A DNA stretch of 64,000 bases from Crotalaria pallida (GCA_037953625.1 CM075649.1:119781290-119845289); one strand, 5' to 3'; positions 22,272 through 33,561 are shown, counted from the stretch's first letter. Numbers and translations: made by a program. Notes: a model not told the origin generated them from the letters alone.

Positions 22272-22608
22272 TGTGATTCCACCAGTTCTCCGCTTCATCC
22301 TCTAACATATAGGTTGCATAAGCCACCTTTTGAGCATCCGAACACTCCAACGTTCTTAGGATCTTGTCCATGGTGTGAATCCACTTGTTGGCTTCTTCCG
22401 ACTTAAATCCTCCTTCAAACTTTGGTGGGTTGTAACTCCTAAAATCAGCCAAAGTTTTCGCCTCAGTGTTACCCACATTACACTGATGAGGCGGATTTGC
22501 CGGTTGAGAGGATTGCTGAGACTGCCTTTGCATCGCTTCCAGTACCGTGGTGATTCGTTCCAACATCGTACTAGTGTGATTTTGGTTTCTAGTTGCTATA
22601 TTAGACAT
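22272..22608 (-). pseudogene. gag: M gag N-terminal part
   Basis: This is the start of M gag (ATG at 22608, MSNIATRNQNH), cut by S1 after AENWWNHTM. It includes LADFRSYNPPKFEGGF and MLEDEAENWW, the entry of the gypsy gag domain. It continues at 11714 on the minus strand once S1 and one CATAG are removed. The frame matches on both sides. Confidence 0.92.
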
Positions 22609-22871
22609 GCGCTATGGACTTATGGTCACATATGTTGAACTAAAGAAACTTCCATTACACTACCTATACTAAGACTCTATCTTAAACTTATTAAATCTAC
22701 AATCAATTGCGTCTTGTACTCAAAGAGACAAGATACAAACAAATCAAGGGTATTTAAACCTCAACAAACAAAATAATAACATTCGAAGTAATGTAATTGC
22801 CGTGCAGATACCTGCTTGATGTTGATGGCTACCTTTCTGAACTACTTCCACTACTACAGGATCTGACTTTT

Positions 22872-22883
22872 GCTCTGATACCA
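22872..22883 (-). other. M primer-binding site (initiator Met-tRNA)
   Basis: Sense TGGTATCAGAGC, five bases (CTTAG) inside the 5' LTR boundary at 22889. The leader to the gag ATG is about 280 bp. Confidence 0.93.
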
Positions 22884-23612
22884 CTAAGTGTGACACCCTT
22901 CGTAGTTACCCAAATTTTAAAAATAAAAGTATATCATATAGGGTAATATATATGGACTTGTGAGTGTTAAGAAAATATGGTAAATAAAAATTTTCTTTAG
23001 ATCGGGTGCACAAATCGACAGATGAAGTTCTTGGAGAATAAACTATATCTATTTCAAAACGTTTGTATCGAGTTCGGTGTTGTCCTAAAACCTTTTCACA
23101 AACAGGGTAATCTTCGTCTTTTGAAATCATACATACATTATTGAAAGTAATTGTAGTTACCCTTGCTTTTCTTAATAAAGCTGATACCATTGAGTTAATG
23201 GGTGTATCCGAACCCTTAAGTAATCTAAATCAGAGTAAGCGGAAAGTGTTGGACTATGCAATAGTTTGAACATAAGATTTATATTTATCTATATAGATAA
23301 TAAAAGTGGTAAGTACATAGTCCATCATCATGTCTCCAAGTTTCAGAATATACAAGTCCATAATAGATCTACATAGTCATGTAACCCCAACCCTAGAGTA
23401 CTACAAAAGTATATCTACAATATATACATAACCAAAATACAACTCCAGGGATAGTCACGTAGGTCCATCAGCATCAGATGCAGTAGTAGTAGCAGTAGTA
23501 GTCTCCCAAAAGTAAAGTGAGTAAGGTAGTAGTATCATCATCACAGCAGCAGCAGTAAATCTCCTCCACACACCGGATCCTCAGATCCACACCATACACC
23601 ATATACATGTAC

Positions 23613-24083
23613 CTAGGGATCGTCGTCCCTCCAGTCACTCCCAGTAGAATGCACGACAGGCTCGCCCCTACTCCCGTCCTCCACCAGATCCTCCTCGATC
23701 TCATCCGAGGGAGAGTGTACCCTACCACTGGGTACCGGGTCAGGTGATGGTGAAACCCTGACTGGGCTCCTTGGATCAGATAGGGGAGTCTCCTCGCGGA
23801 CGACTCTCGAAGTAAAAGGGTGAGAGCGGGTAGGTCGAAAACGAAAACTATGGTAAGAGCGAGCTGGTCGCGAGGGAGGTGGTCCATGGTAAGTGTAAAA
23901 CGGGGGTACATGCATAGTGTATATGATGGGAATCTTAAACCTACGAGGACGGAATAGTATCAGCAGGTTCGGGTGGTAGAAGGTAATCTCTACCTCCCCC
24001 TCGAACACCGCGCGATGGTCCTCATAGATCCATACGCCACTAGGAAGTGGCCGGATCTCGATGCAAGCAATGTAACGAGACAT
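23613..24083 (-). CDS. LTR-embedded conserved ORF (LORF), M 5' LTR copy, 156 aa
   Basis: Sister copy of 4827-5297. It is open throughout from the ATG at 24083, after the CTTGTAG|GTG acceptor-like site. At several sites it agrees with the other families where the 3' LTR copy does not (IRPLPSGVW, FHSFRFR-like SFRFRPTRSHP), so the 3' copy carries some of the newer changes. At others it is itself changed (HPNLL for HPNPL). No domain is recognised. The tail is Ser/Pro-rich and then acidic. Confidence 0.6.
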   Translation of the reverse strand: MSRYIACIEIRPLPSGVWIYEDHRAVFEGEVEITFYHPNLLILFRPRRFKIPIIYTMHVPPFYTYHGPPPSRPARSYHSFRFRPTRSHPFTSRVVREETPLSDPRSPVRVSPSPDPVPSGRVHSPSDEIEEDLVEDGSRGEPVVHSTGSDWRDDDP

Positions 24084-24811
24084 CACCTACAAGGGCATAG
24101 GGGTAAGCAATTCTATACACATAATCAATAGAGAATAAATTATGCAACATAAATATGTAACATGCATCAATTAATATCAATCACACTTAACACTTAGCAA
24201 GTAGGTTATGCACATAGGTTGTTCACACTTAATTCAGTCATAACAGTTTATTTGAATGAATGGCATGATGCATGACTTTAGCTCTCAAGCCTATCTCCAT
24301 CATAATACTATGTCACTCTCTGACGTCCATCCCTGACAACCCAGCACTCAACAATGCGTTGTATTCCTAGGTATACAACAATTCGTACATTCACCTAGAA
24401 TGTACACGTCAAGCTTGGTATCCATGCCACCCGAGCATATCCCGTCATCCAAACGGATCGTCATCCAAACGATATATCCATATCGACATCCACTAAGCCG
24501 ACCACGTCAACGACGTGTCATCAAGCAAGCGTATTGGCACTCCCAGAGGCCCTCCACATGTTTATCAAAACATGAATACGTCCTACCATCCGAACTCCAG
24601 AATGAATGCATTTTATCCTTTAGACTTAAGGGAAGTTGATTAATACTTTGCAGGCCACCTAGGCTTATTTCTTTATCAAAAGGACCGTCATCAAACGATC
24701 TATTTGTATTAATCAACTTCTTTAAGTCTTAATCCCTTGGACTATTCTCAATAATTCATTAATTATTTGACTTAGAATTGAAAATGGTGTTCTTCAGGTT
24801 CTGGGCAATAT

Positions 24812-25134
24812 ACTCGAGTAAAATTCAGTCCACTCGAGTGTTCTCTAGATTTTCCAGATTACTCGAGTGTTCCTGAAGTTACTCGAGTGTTCATGACTTT
24901 CTGAGGATTTGGGTTTTCAATTCATCAATTTACTCGAGTGGTTCATGGGTTACTCGAGTGTTCTTGGATATTTCCAGAATACTCGAGTGACCTTGACTGA
25001 CTCGAGTGTTTGGCCTATAATGGTCCTCAGGTCATGCTCGATACTCGAGTACCAGACAGACTACTCGAGTGTTCTTCCTTAATTTACATGGTTTTGAACA
25101 CGATTTACTCGAGTACTCTGCCTTTTACTCGAGT
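24812..25134. repeat. Paired-palindrome array, six pairs (M 5' LTR)
   Basis: This is the counterpart of 6026-6348, with all twelve ACTCGAGT copies intact and the same 19-20 bp pair spacing. None of the roughly 30 differences between the two M LTRs falls in a palindrome of this array. Confidence 0.95.
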
Positions 25135-26029
25135 GTTTCGCAGCAGACAGCACTGAAAACTGGTTTTAACATGACATTTTCATTTCTACTCAAATTTAAT
25201 CCATTCCAGGGATCCACAGAGTTCACATAACATTATTTAGACATGTTACAACACTTATTACAAGTCAAAACACCGATTTGACGGAGAAATCAATAATCAT
25301 GCATTAAAACACATTTTCACAACTTAACATGTCAATTCTCATAAAAAGCACAATACACATAAAACCAAGTGCATTTTAGTTCACATACATGATATCAAAC
25401 TTGCTCATCACAGATTTAGAGCATGGATTGGTCTCCAAACCAAAGTTCCTATTCAATCTAAGCCCTTAGAGCCTCTTGGTGGCTCTCTAACACAATTAAT
25501 GGGATTTAAACTCTATCTAGTGAATATAATTACTTCCCCTTACCTCTCAGACGTGAATCAACAGAAAGAAATCCAAGAAAAGTGCTCCAACCCCAGAAAT
25601 CACTTTGAGCTTCACATGCATGACAGTTTTGAGTGCACCACCAAAACCGAATTGGTTCACCCATGAAACAGAGATAAGAATTGGGGAAAATTAGATTTCT
25701 AAACTCTATACAACATGTTCTAACTAAAGGAATTGAGTTTGAGACTCAGGAGCTCGAGAGCTTACCAGAAATCAATCTCCAAGTAAGCTCCAGAAACCAA
25801 CTTTGACAGAATAACTCCAACTTCCAAGCTGTCATTCTCCCAATACACTCACTCAATCCTCATGATTTTGGTGTTTATACAAAGCTCGTGATGTGAGCTT
25901 TGTATTCGTGTATAGTTTATGACTTGAATCGAAACAGAGAGAGAGAATCGTTCACTTGAACCCAGGAACCCTAACTTCTTCAACTTCAACAAGAATGAGC
26001 CAAATCTTCACGAATTCGGTGTTGATTGG

Positions 26030-26198
26030 CTTTTATAGGCTTGGAGGAGGCTCATGCATCACGCCACGACATCCATGGCGTTGGCATGGTGGTGATTTCG
26101 TGTCAACGACACGAAATCGTTGGCTGTGACTCACCAAACGCACTAACTCGTGCAGTTTGACCCAGAATACTCGAGTATTCCAGAAAATACTCGAGTGT
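26030..26198 (-). promoter_or_regulatory. Putative M promoter (5' LTR copy)
   Basis: Sense TATA CCTATAAAAG at 26030-26039, with the ACTCGAGT pair about 130 bp upstream, 20 bp apart. It is unchanged relative to the 3' LTR copy and is the likely start of the genomic M RNA. Confidence 0.6.
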
Positions 26199-26475
26199 TT
26201 TACCCAGTTTTTGAAAAGTAATTATTTTATTTACCTTCCCTCCAAAATCTTTCCTATAATTGCTTCTAGGTCCCAACCCAGGGACTAATATGCAAAACTC
26301 TTATTTTATGCATTTAAATTATTTATTAAATAATTTCCACACATCAACTAGTTATATGAACACAAATTTTAATCAAGGATTAATTTAGAAACTATTAATT
26401 ATAATTAAATTATAATTAACATTTCATTAATCGGGGATTAAAATTTTGGGGTGTTACATCAAACACGACCTAGAG

Positions 26476-27813
26476 GTAAGGGTGAAGCTATACATTCGCT
26501 AGAATAAGATTAATTTGTTGTGTTTAATGTGTAGAGTCACCATGAGACTCTATGGGCTTAGTTTGAAATAGGATTATGGCATGGAGGCCTTTCTGTGTTT
26601 CAAATTCAGTTTGAGCAAGCTCAATATGTTGCATGTGTGCTGTATAAACACTATTTTCATGCCAAATGTGAGTGGAATTGATTTTGGTATCTTAAGTTGC
26701 ACAAAATGTGATTTTATGCATAATTGATGAATGGCTTTGATTCTCTATAATTTGATGTAATATCAGTATTGAGACATGTTTAAAATGTGTAAACAAAGTT
26801 TTGTCGATCATTCGTTTAAGTTAAAGTTGGTTAGAATTTAAAATGACATGTAAAAACCCAAATTGTAGTGTTTCTGCTGTTAGAAAGACTCGATTATTTG
26901 GGAAAATACTCGAGTATTTCCTGATGCAGAATCACCAGATTCCAGTTCAATACCCGAGTATTTGATGAACCACTCGAGTGTTCTGGGTGATGAACAAATC
27001 GAGTACTTGATGAACCACTCGAGTATTTTATGAACCACTCGAGTGTTTTGGCCTGTCTGATGCACGTTTTTAGAAAATGGATGAAATACTCGAGTATTCT
27101 GGGTAGTCTAATGCACATTTTTATTTTGAGAAACACCATTTCTAATCTAACCACTTTTATTTAAATTCAATAACGCTTCAAGAAATGATCAATACTGCAT
27201 TTGATAATTTGTTATCTAATATATTATGCATAAAAAATGTTGTATCTTACTACTATGCTTATTGCATGTTGCATATAATGAGATTAATGACTAATCTTTG
27301 ATGAAAAGATTTATGTGCACTCATGCATGGTGAATGGTGACAAGTTATCGTTTATCATGTTCGTGGAACATGAGGAGGGTACTCTGGGAGTACCAAATTG
27401 ATTGCTACTTGCTTGATGACACATTTATGAGTGAGAAATGTGGCCAATATTGTGGGATACTGTTGATGTGATTATTACGTCTTCGCGACGAGACGTTCAC
27501 CTGAGGAGTGACGTTATGTATCTCGTTTCGAGCAAGTTTCGCTATACGTTATGAGAACGTATATTTGTGCTATGGGAGCATATTTGGGTTGTTTGGTTGG
27601 ACGTCCATAAAGTGATAGTTGGAGAATCTCAAGAATTTGAGATAGCAAGCATGCATCATGCCACGATAATTACAGAAATTAATTATAATTGGAAATGGTT
27701 TGTTCACATGTTTATGCATATTACTTGATTACTTGGTAAATGTGAATGTTTACTTTTGTAATTATTCTTATTTGATTATGTGAACTATATTGTTTACCCT
27801 TATGCCCTTATAG
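26476..27813 (+). other. Putative LTR intron (P)
   Basis: The donor CTAGAG|GTAAGGG is at 26475/26476. The acceptor TTTACCCTTATGCCCTTATAG|GTG ends at 27813, with a good pyrimidine-rich run. No ORF of note lies between. The palindrome array lies in the first half. Corresponding sites occur in the M and A LTRs. Confidence 0.5.
26888..27094. repeat. Palindrome array in P LTR intron
   Basis: TCGA-centred sites (ACTCGAGT and decayed forms) have TCGA or its decayed equivalent starting at 26890, 26910, 26954 (CCGA), 26974, 26999, 27019, 27039 and 27090. Five consecutive intervals are exactly 20 bp. Several copies have lost one arm, as expected for an older element. Confidence 0.85.
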
Positions 27814-27816
27814 GTG

Positions 27817-28302
27817 ATGGCTCACTATCTAGCTTGCATCGAGTTGCGCCCACTCCCTAGTGGAGTGTGGTACTACGAGGACCACAGAGCCACCTTTGAG
27901 GGGGAGGTAGAGGTGACACTCTATCACCCGAACCCTCTGGCTTGTGTCTGTCCTCGTAGGTTCCGCATCCCTATTATCTATACCCTGCATGTGCCCCCTT
28001 TTTATACATACCATGGACCACCCATAGCTCGACCAACTCGACGTTTTCACAGTTTTCGTTTTAGAGCAGCTACCCGATCCCATCCCTCTGCTTCCCGAGT
28101 TATACGTGAGGAGACTCCTACTCCTAGTCCAATGAGACCAATTCATGGGACTCCATTTGCTAACCCAGTGCCCAGTGGTCGGGCATCGACTTTGTCGGAC
28201 GAGGTCGAGGAGGACCCCGAGGAGGCAGAGAGCGAGGGCGAGCCAGTCGAGCACTCCATTGGGAGCCAGTGGGGAGTTGGGGATCCACCGGGCGATGCAT
28301 GA
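27817..28302 (+). CDS. LTR-embedded conserved ORF (LORF), P copy, 161 aa
   Basis: It starts at the ATG at 27817, three bases into the putative second exon (TTATAG|GTGATG). No domain is recognised. The N-terminal 95 residues match the A and M copies: FEGEVEVTLYHPNPL at about 28-42, RRFRIPIIYTLHVPPFYT at about 48-65, then FHSFRFRAATRSHPSASR. The tail has DEVEEDPEEAESEGEP. It remains fully open although P gag and pol are full of stops and frameshifts, which is notable for a 486-bp frame in an old element. What follows is a 500-bp non-coding LTR tail. Confidence 0.65.
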   Translation: MAHYLACIELRPLPSGVWYYEDHRATFEGEVEVTLYHPNPLACVCPRRFRIPIIYTLHVPPFYTYHGPPIARPTRRFHSFRFRAATRSHPSASRVIREETPTPSPMRPIHGTPFANPVPSGRASTLSDEVEEDPEEAESEGEPVEHSIGSQWGVGDPPGDA

Positions 28303-28809
28303 TATGGGTGACTGGGATGAGGGATGGTGGAGCAGCTGCAGGAGACCAGGTGGAGGATCATGGCTGTTTGGAGGATCATTGCTGTTTGGAGGATCATCAG
28401 ACCATCTCTGAGATTTCTATATTTTGAGTTGTATTATATTGTATTTATTTTTGAGAGATTTCAGAGAGTTGGTTTATCTTTTTTATTTTAGTTTTTATGG
28501 ACTTGTATATGAGGCTTTTACTTGTGCCACTCTGAACCTTGATGATGATGATGTACTTATGTTATATATATATATATATATATCAATCATGTTTTTGGTG
28601 TTCATCAAATCAAGGATACTATTTTAAGTGTTTTCGCTTACTCTGATATTAAGATGTATAATTTCAATATTTCAAAAAGAGTTGTATCTTATGAGTTCGA
28701 GATATCAACATTTTATTTATAATATACGTTTTTTATACTACAAGTCTATATAATTTCTATAAAACAACCATTTACTCAAATTATAATATTAAACGAGAGA
28801 CACCTTTTG

Positions 28810-28821
28810 TGGTATCAAAGC
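28810..28821 (+). other. P primer-binding site, variant
   Basis: TGGTATCAAAGC, one base different from the TGGTATCAGAGC of M, S1 and S2. It lies seven bases after the LTR end. The difference is probably decay rather than a different tRNA. Confidence 0.8.
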
Positions 28822-28978
28822 AAATGGTCCTGATTCTTGATCCTTGAAAGCTTGATTCGACAGAATGGTTCTCCAGATGAGTAATGTTTCCCTGCTTATA
28901 TTATTGATTTTCTTCATGTAGCTTAAGTCTTGTTAATGTTTTTTTTTAAGCTAGACTAGGTAGTTATGCAAGTCTACT

Positions 28979-29690
28979 ATGGCAGCGCGATATATAGACC
29001 ATACGAATGAAATGTTGGAAAGAATCATTGCAGTGTTGGAAAATATGCAACACCATCAGCAAGCTAATCCACCACCGGTGAATGTGGCAGCTGCTGAGGC
29101 TAAGACCTTATCCGAATTCAGAAGTTGCAATCCTGCAAAGTTTGAAGGAAGGTATAAGCCTGAATAAGCAAACAAATGGATCACGGAAATGGATAAGATC
29201 TTTAAAAATTTTGAATGCACCGATGCTCAGAAGGTAGCTTATGCTACTTACATGTTAGAAGGGGAAGCTGAGCACTGGTGGAATCATACTACCCAGTTAT
29301 TGAAGTCAGTATTTAGTTATCAGTGAATTCAGAGCTTTCCTACGCTTCTAGATATGTGTAGGATGTATGAAGATGATAAGAAAGCGGAGATATTGCAAAT
29401 TCAAGAGGTGAAGAAGGAACAACAAGGGTATGGACCACAAATGCGAAAAGGGCATGATCAACATCATAAAGGTCCATATTTCCACTGGAATCGGGGGAAA
29501 GGCAAGATGACATCCGGTGACCGAGTCACAATAATGCTCCCTATTGTGAGAAGTGTAAGCGTCATCACTTTGGAAAATTCTGTCGGACCACAAGTGGATG
29601 CTTCAATTGTGGGAAGCTTGGTCATTTCTCTCGTGATTGTAAGGAACCACCAAAGAGCAACCCAAAAGGACCTGCAGATAAACCAGTGAT
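28979..29690 (+). pseudogene. gag: P gag, degenerate
   Basis: Homologous to M gag. The start is at the ATG at 28979 (MAARYIDHTNEM), then KFEGRYKPE followed by a stop at about 29165, then MLEGEAEHWWNHT. Near 29302 an internal deletion of about 85 codons (judged against M) removes the central gag core and joins directly to SVFSYQ and a second stop. A frameshift follows, after which the zinc knuckle CFNCGKLGHFSRDC is visible in another frame near 29600. It cannot encode a working capsid. Confidence 0.9.
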
Positions 29691-30296
29691 TAAAGGCTGG
29701 GTTTTCACTCTCAGTGGTGCTGAAGCTAATCAGACTCCTGAACTCGTGCAAGGTAATTATCTGCTTAATGACCAACCTTGTAAGATTTTGTTTGATTCAG
29801 GAGCTACCCATTCATTCATTTCTTTTTAATGCGTGAATCGTTTAAGGTTGTCTATGTCTGATTCACCCTATTGCCTTAGGGTAGAAACCCCTACCAATTC
29901 TCCTGTGATTGCTTCAAAGGTATGCCTTAATTGTAAAGTTAAGGTATTAGATCGAGTTTCTCGAGTAGACCTGATTTGTCTACCTTTGTCCCAATTGGAT
30001 GTGATCTTGGGTATGGATTGGATGATTAGCAACCAAGTGATCATCGATTGTGATAAAAAGACAATCCTTTATAAGAACCCTGTTCCAGAAGAGTACCTTT
30101 GTCTGTTCTCCGCCATTGGAATTGATGAGGAGGAGAAGTCTATTGAGGAGATTCCTATTGTTTGGAGTTTCCCTGAAGTATTCCCTGAGGAGATGCCAGG
30201 ATTGCCACCAAAAAGGGAGATTGAGTTTGTGATTGAGCTGATTCCGGGAGTTGGTCCCATTTCTATTGTTCCTTATAGAATGGCACCACCGGAAAT
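29691..30296 (+). pseudogene. pol: P protease and start of RT, degenerate
   Basis: The protease motif LFDSGATHSF is near 29790, with a stop at 29827-29829 right after it. Then LPLSQLDVILGMDW and the linker into RT (EEMPGLPPKREIEF) are open to the S2 insertion point (TSD GAAAT at 30292-30296). The RT continues at 41934. The M counterpart has the same motifs. Confidence 0.9.
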
Positions 30297-30596
30297 TGTA
30301 AGAATGTGATGTTTTGATGACAACAAACCAACATATGTAAACCTCAAGCATCAATAACCTTCAAGCCAAGCACCACTCAAGTTCTTAGATAGTTCATATG
30401 ATATTGTATTCATTTGTATTATTTTAATTTATTTCATATGAGAGTGGGTGGTAGCTTATGTCTTATCTCAATTTAAGTAAATGAATTATTGATTATGTGG
30501 TGATGTGAGATTAACTTGATAGAAAATAGCTCACATGAAAGTAGAAATCAAAACATATTTGAAAAGCTATTTTTTAGTCACTTTAGCAGTGGTTAA

Positions 30597-30694
30597 TCGA
30601 TTAGCTCACAAGGCTTAATCGATTAACACGTGATTGACTGATTTAAGTTGTTTGACCAACATTGGTTAATCGATTAAGGTTTTGCATTAATCGA
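30597..30694. repeat. Paired-palindrome array, TTAATCGATTAA type (S2 5' LTR, upstream)
   Basis: Two pairs with centre spacing 22 and 21 bp. The same sites are kept in the 3' LTR (about 40746-40850). The position relative to the LTR start corresponds to the upstream array of S1. Confidence 0.9.
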
Positions 30695-31522
30695 TTAATA
30701 GCTGTTAAATCATAAAAATTATTTTGTTTAAAAGCTTTTCATTGTGACTTTGATTTGGTTACTAACTTTCACAATTTCAAGAAACGAAAAAGAGACTTTC
30801 ATGCTATTACTTTTCAAAGAGAGCTATTCAATTTCCTAGAATTCTATCAAGATCAAAATCTTATTTTTCCTAATCTCATTCTTCACTTTAATATTCTTCA
30901 ATTCATATAGATATTGAGATCATAGTTTTTAGTACTACAAAGTTTGGTTGAGTCAATCTACAACAAAGGGTTATGCATTCAAGGATTCAACATTTTCAAC
31001 AAAGTGAAGATTCGCACTTGGAAGTCTTTGAAGATTCAAAGCGAGAAGAAAGGAATGGGTTGGAGAAGGTGCTTCAACAAAGAACGATTCAAGAGATTTA
31101 AAAGAACAATTGTTGGGATAGATTTTCAAGAGCTTGGTACTCTCTTGAAGGGTTAGGATAATTTGAGTGAGGTTTTCTCTTTTATCCATTGTAATCTACA
31201 CAATTGTTTTCTAGTGGAAATCTCTCTATTGTGGTAGAGGGGACTGGATGTAGCTCTCGGTGGTTGAGAGTGAACCAGGATAAAATCTCTTGTCTTCTAT
31301 CTTTTACTTTCTTTAAGTTTTGGGTGATTTAATAAACCAATTGAATAAGTAGGTTAGATTTGCGGTTTTTCATAAATCATAGTGAATTAACACTAATTTG
31401 GCTTGGTAAATTTAATTAGTGTTGTTCTTAATTCATTAGATATCTGTTCTTGCATTCTTGACATTTGGTTTCTACTGTGATTCTGATTAAAAGTGATTTT
31501 TACTGTTTCTGCATGTAGTTAA

Positions 31523-31653
31523 TCGATTAACTGTTGTATTAATCGATTAGTTTTAAATCACTTTTCAGCCATTAATCGAGTAACTGGTTTGTTGATCGAT
31601 TAACTGTTTTCTAAGTTTCAGGCATTAATCGATTAGTCTAATCCATTAATCGA
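31523..31653. repeat. Paired-palindrome array, TTAATCGATTAA type (S2 5' LTR, 3' end)
   Basis: Three pairs spaced 20, 20 and 21 bp, including the mixed form AATCGAGT. In the 3' LTR one site has decayed to AATTGATT beside the 16-bp deletion. The S1 LTR has an ACTCGAGT array at the same place. Confidence 0.9.
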
Positions 31654-31793
31654 TTAATTGTTATAAATTTTGTTATAAAATCAGTTTTCTCTTAACCATT
31701 CTCAATAGCAATCGAAAATTTGATATCAACGCTCCAAAACACTATTCACCCCCCTTCTAGTATTTTTTGAGTCGCTTGTTGGTTTCCAACAAG

Positions 31794-31805
31794 TGGTATC
31801 AGAGC
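31794..31805 (+). other. S2 primer-binding site (initiator Met-tRNA)
   Basis: TGGTATCAGAGC, two bases after the 5' LTR end, identical to S1 in sequence and spacing. Confidence 0.95.
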
Positions 31806-31862
31806 TCGGTCGAAAGATCCGAGCATTAAAACGCTTTTTCGAAAAGATCCGTTTTGGAAATC

Positions 31863-33561
31863 ATGGGCTCAAATATTAATCCCTTTGGAGGTGAAGGAGC
31901 TTCCATAAACTGTCCTCCACTATTTAATGGTGAAGGATATGCTTATTGGAAGGTTTGCATGAAAATTTTTATTGAAGCTATTGATATTGAGATTTGGAAT
32001 GCCATTGAGAATGGACCTTTTATACCTATGACAAGAGTGAATGACACTGTTTCTCTAAAGCCTAAAGCTAGCTGAAATGATGATGATAAGTAAAAGGTTC
32101 AATTTGATTTAAAGGCCAAGAACATCATCACTTCGACTCTTTCATATGATGAATTTTTTTAGAGTTTCCCAATGTACAAATGCAAAACAAATGTGGGATA
32201 CACTTCAAGTCACACACGAGGGCACAAATGAGGTTAGACGTTCTAGGTTAAACACTCTCATGCATGAATATGAGCTCTCTCGCATGTTGCCTAGTGAAAC
32301 TATAAGTGACATGCAAAAGTGCTTTACACATATTATAAATCATCTATCTGCTCTTGGTAAAAATTTATCTAATGGTGAAGTTGTTAATAAGTTTATGAGA
32401 TGTCTTAGCAGGGAGTGGCAACCAAAGGTCACCGCTATCATGGAATCCAAAGATTTGGATGAGATGGATTTGGCAACCTTGTTTGGCAAGCTTCAAGAGC
32501 ACGAAATGGAATTAGGAAGGCTAACTATGAATGAGGACTCCGATAGAAAGAAGAAGGGGATAGCACTCAAGTCAAGCTCAAAATCCTTAAAAGCTCAAGA
32601 TGAGTCTTCACAAGTCGATGAATTCGATTCCGATATTGATGATGAAACCCTTGGTTTATTGGTTAAGAAACTTGGTAGATTCCTTAAGAAGAAAAACAAT
32701 TTCAATAGATTTAAGACAAAGGACACCAAGGATACACAACAAAGACAAAAGAACCATAAGGACAAAGTAATATGTCATGAGTGTGGGAAACTTGGGCATT
32801 ATAAATCCAATTGTCCACAAAATGCAAATAAGCCCGAAAGTGACAAATGGAAACCCAACTAGCCTATATAGTTTGGGACGAACCGGAAGATGAAGCCAAC
32901 ACAAGCACATCGGAAGATAAGGAGTTAGCCAACTTATGCTTGATGGCCAAAGTAGATGAAGACGCTTCTTCAAGAACAAAATCTAATGACAAATCTAATG
33001 AGGTAGACTATCTCTCTGATTCTAGTTCAAATTCGAATTCTCCCTCTTTTAATGAACTATATTGTGCTGATGTGGAAATGCATAAAGAATTGAAAAAGTT
33101 AGCTAAAATAAATGTAGAGAGAAAGAATTTCATTTTGAAGCAACAAGAAAAGATTTTAGAATTGCAAAACTCTCTTGAGGAATTGAAGCTTCAAAATGAA
33201 ACTCTAGATCTCATTTATTCTAATTCCACATGTGATTGTGCTTTAAAAACAATTGTTGTCACAACTTGTGAAAATTGCAAAACCCTTGAAAAAAGAAGTT
33301 GCAAATTTGAAAAATAGAAATGCAAGGTTCACAAGAGGTGATACGCGTTTGGATTACTTGCTAGCTACTCAAAGAAATAATGGAAATAGAGCTAGACTAG
33401 GATATATCAAACCTAAAAATCAAAATTTCAGCAAAGTTGGTACATTTTCTAAAATTGATTTTTCTAAAACTCCAACTTGCTATTATTGTGGAATTTTTGG
33501 ACATATTTTAAATAATTGCAAAATCAAAAGATTTGGTATACCTAGTGGCAACTATATGTGA
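31863..33561 (+). pseudogene. gag: S2 gag, degenerate
   Basis: The start is at the ATG at 31863 (MGSNINPFGGEG), homologous to S1 gag throughout. In-frame stops lie at about 32073 and 32090. Frameshifts occur near 32145, 32850 and 33290. The zinc knuckle CHECGKLGHYKSNC (near 32775) and the second knuckle CYYCGIFGHILNNC (near 33480) are still readable, as is the Leu/Lys/Glu coiled-coil stretch between them. It is non-functional as it stands. Confidence 0.92.

Larger units (their letters stand above)
4103..26458 (-). mobile_element. Element M: Ty3/gypsy (Tekay/Del chromovirus-like) retrotransposon, near-complete, minus strand
   Basis: Two 3570-bp LTRs (4103-7672 and 22889-26458) flank gag, protease, RT, RNase H, integrase and a chromodomain-like end. 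The ends are TGTGACAC and GTGTTACA on the plus strand, with TSD TCAAA on both sides (4098-4102, 26459-26463). The target is the 5' LTR of P. A Met-tRNA primer site adjoins the 5' LTR and a polypurine tract adjoins the 3' LTR. The coding region is split by S1 (11720-22266, plus its duplicated CATAG). About 30 differences between the LTRs by eye (0.8%) suggest a recent insertion. Two single-base frameshifts in pol and the S1 insertion make it defective. Confidence 0.95.
22889..26458 (-). repeat. M 5' LTR (3570 bp)
   Basis: The plus-strand start is TGTGACACCC and the end GGTGTTACA, followed by TSD TCAAA. Component positions are those of the 3' LTR plus 18786: ORF 23613-24083, putative intron 24087-25543, twelve-palindrome array 24812-25134, TATA 26030-26039 and U3 pair at about 26168-26198. 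This copy would promote the full-length M transcript. Confidence 0.95.
26464..28802 (+). repeat. P 5' LTR, second part
   Basis: This is the continuation of 3193-4102 after M and its duplicated TCAAA. It contains the donor AG|GTAAG at 26475/26476, an ACTCGAGT-type array (26888-27094), the acceptor at 27813 and the embedded ORF. The 3' tail has a TA run near 28563-28581. It ends GAGAGACA at 28802; the 3' remnant ends GAGAGAGCGTGACA, so six bases are missing here. Confidence 0.88.
30297..31791 (+). repeat. S2 5' LTR (1495 bp)
   Basis: It is bounded by TGTAAGAATGTGATG and GGTTTCCAACA, next to the primer site. It has two TTAATCGATTAA arrays: TCGA at 30597, 30619, 30670 and 30691 (pairs 22 and 21 bp apart), just upstream of a weak TATA-like TTTAAAAG at about 30727; and at 31523, 31543, 31576, 31596, 31629 and 31650 (20, 20, 21 bp), near the 3' end. 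Confidence 0.93.

Noticed and set aside
28143..28411. Other frames over the P LORF (88-aa plus-strand, 84-aa and 141-aa minus-strand)
   Set aside because: Only the 27817-28302 frame is conserved between LTR families; the others are shadows of it.
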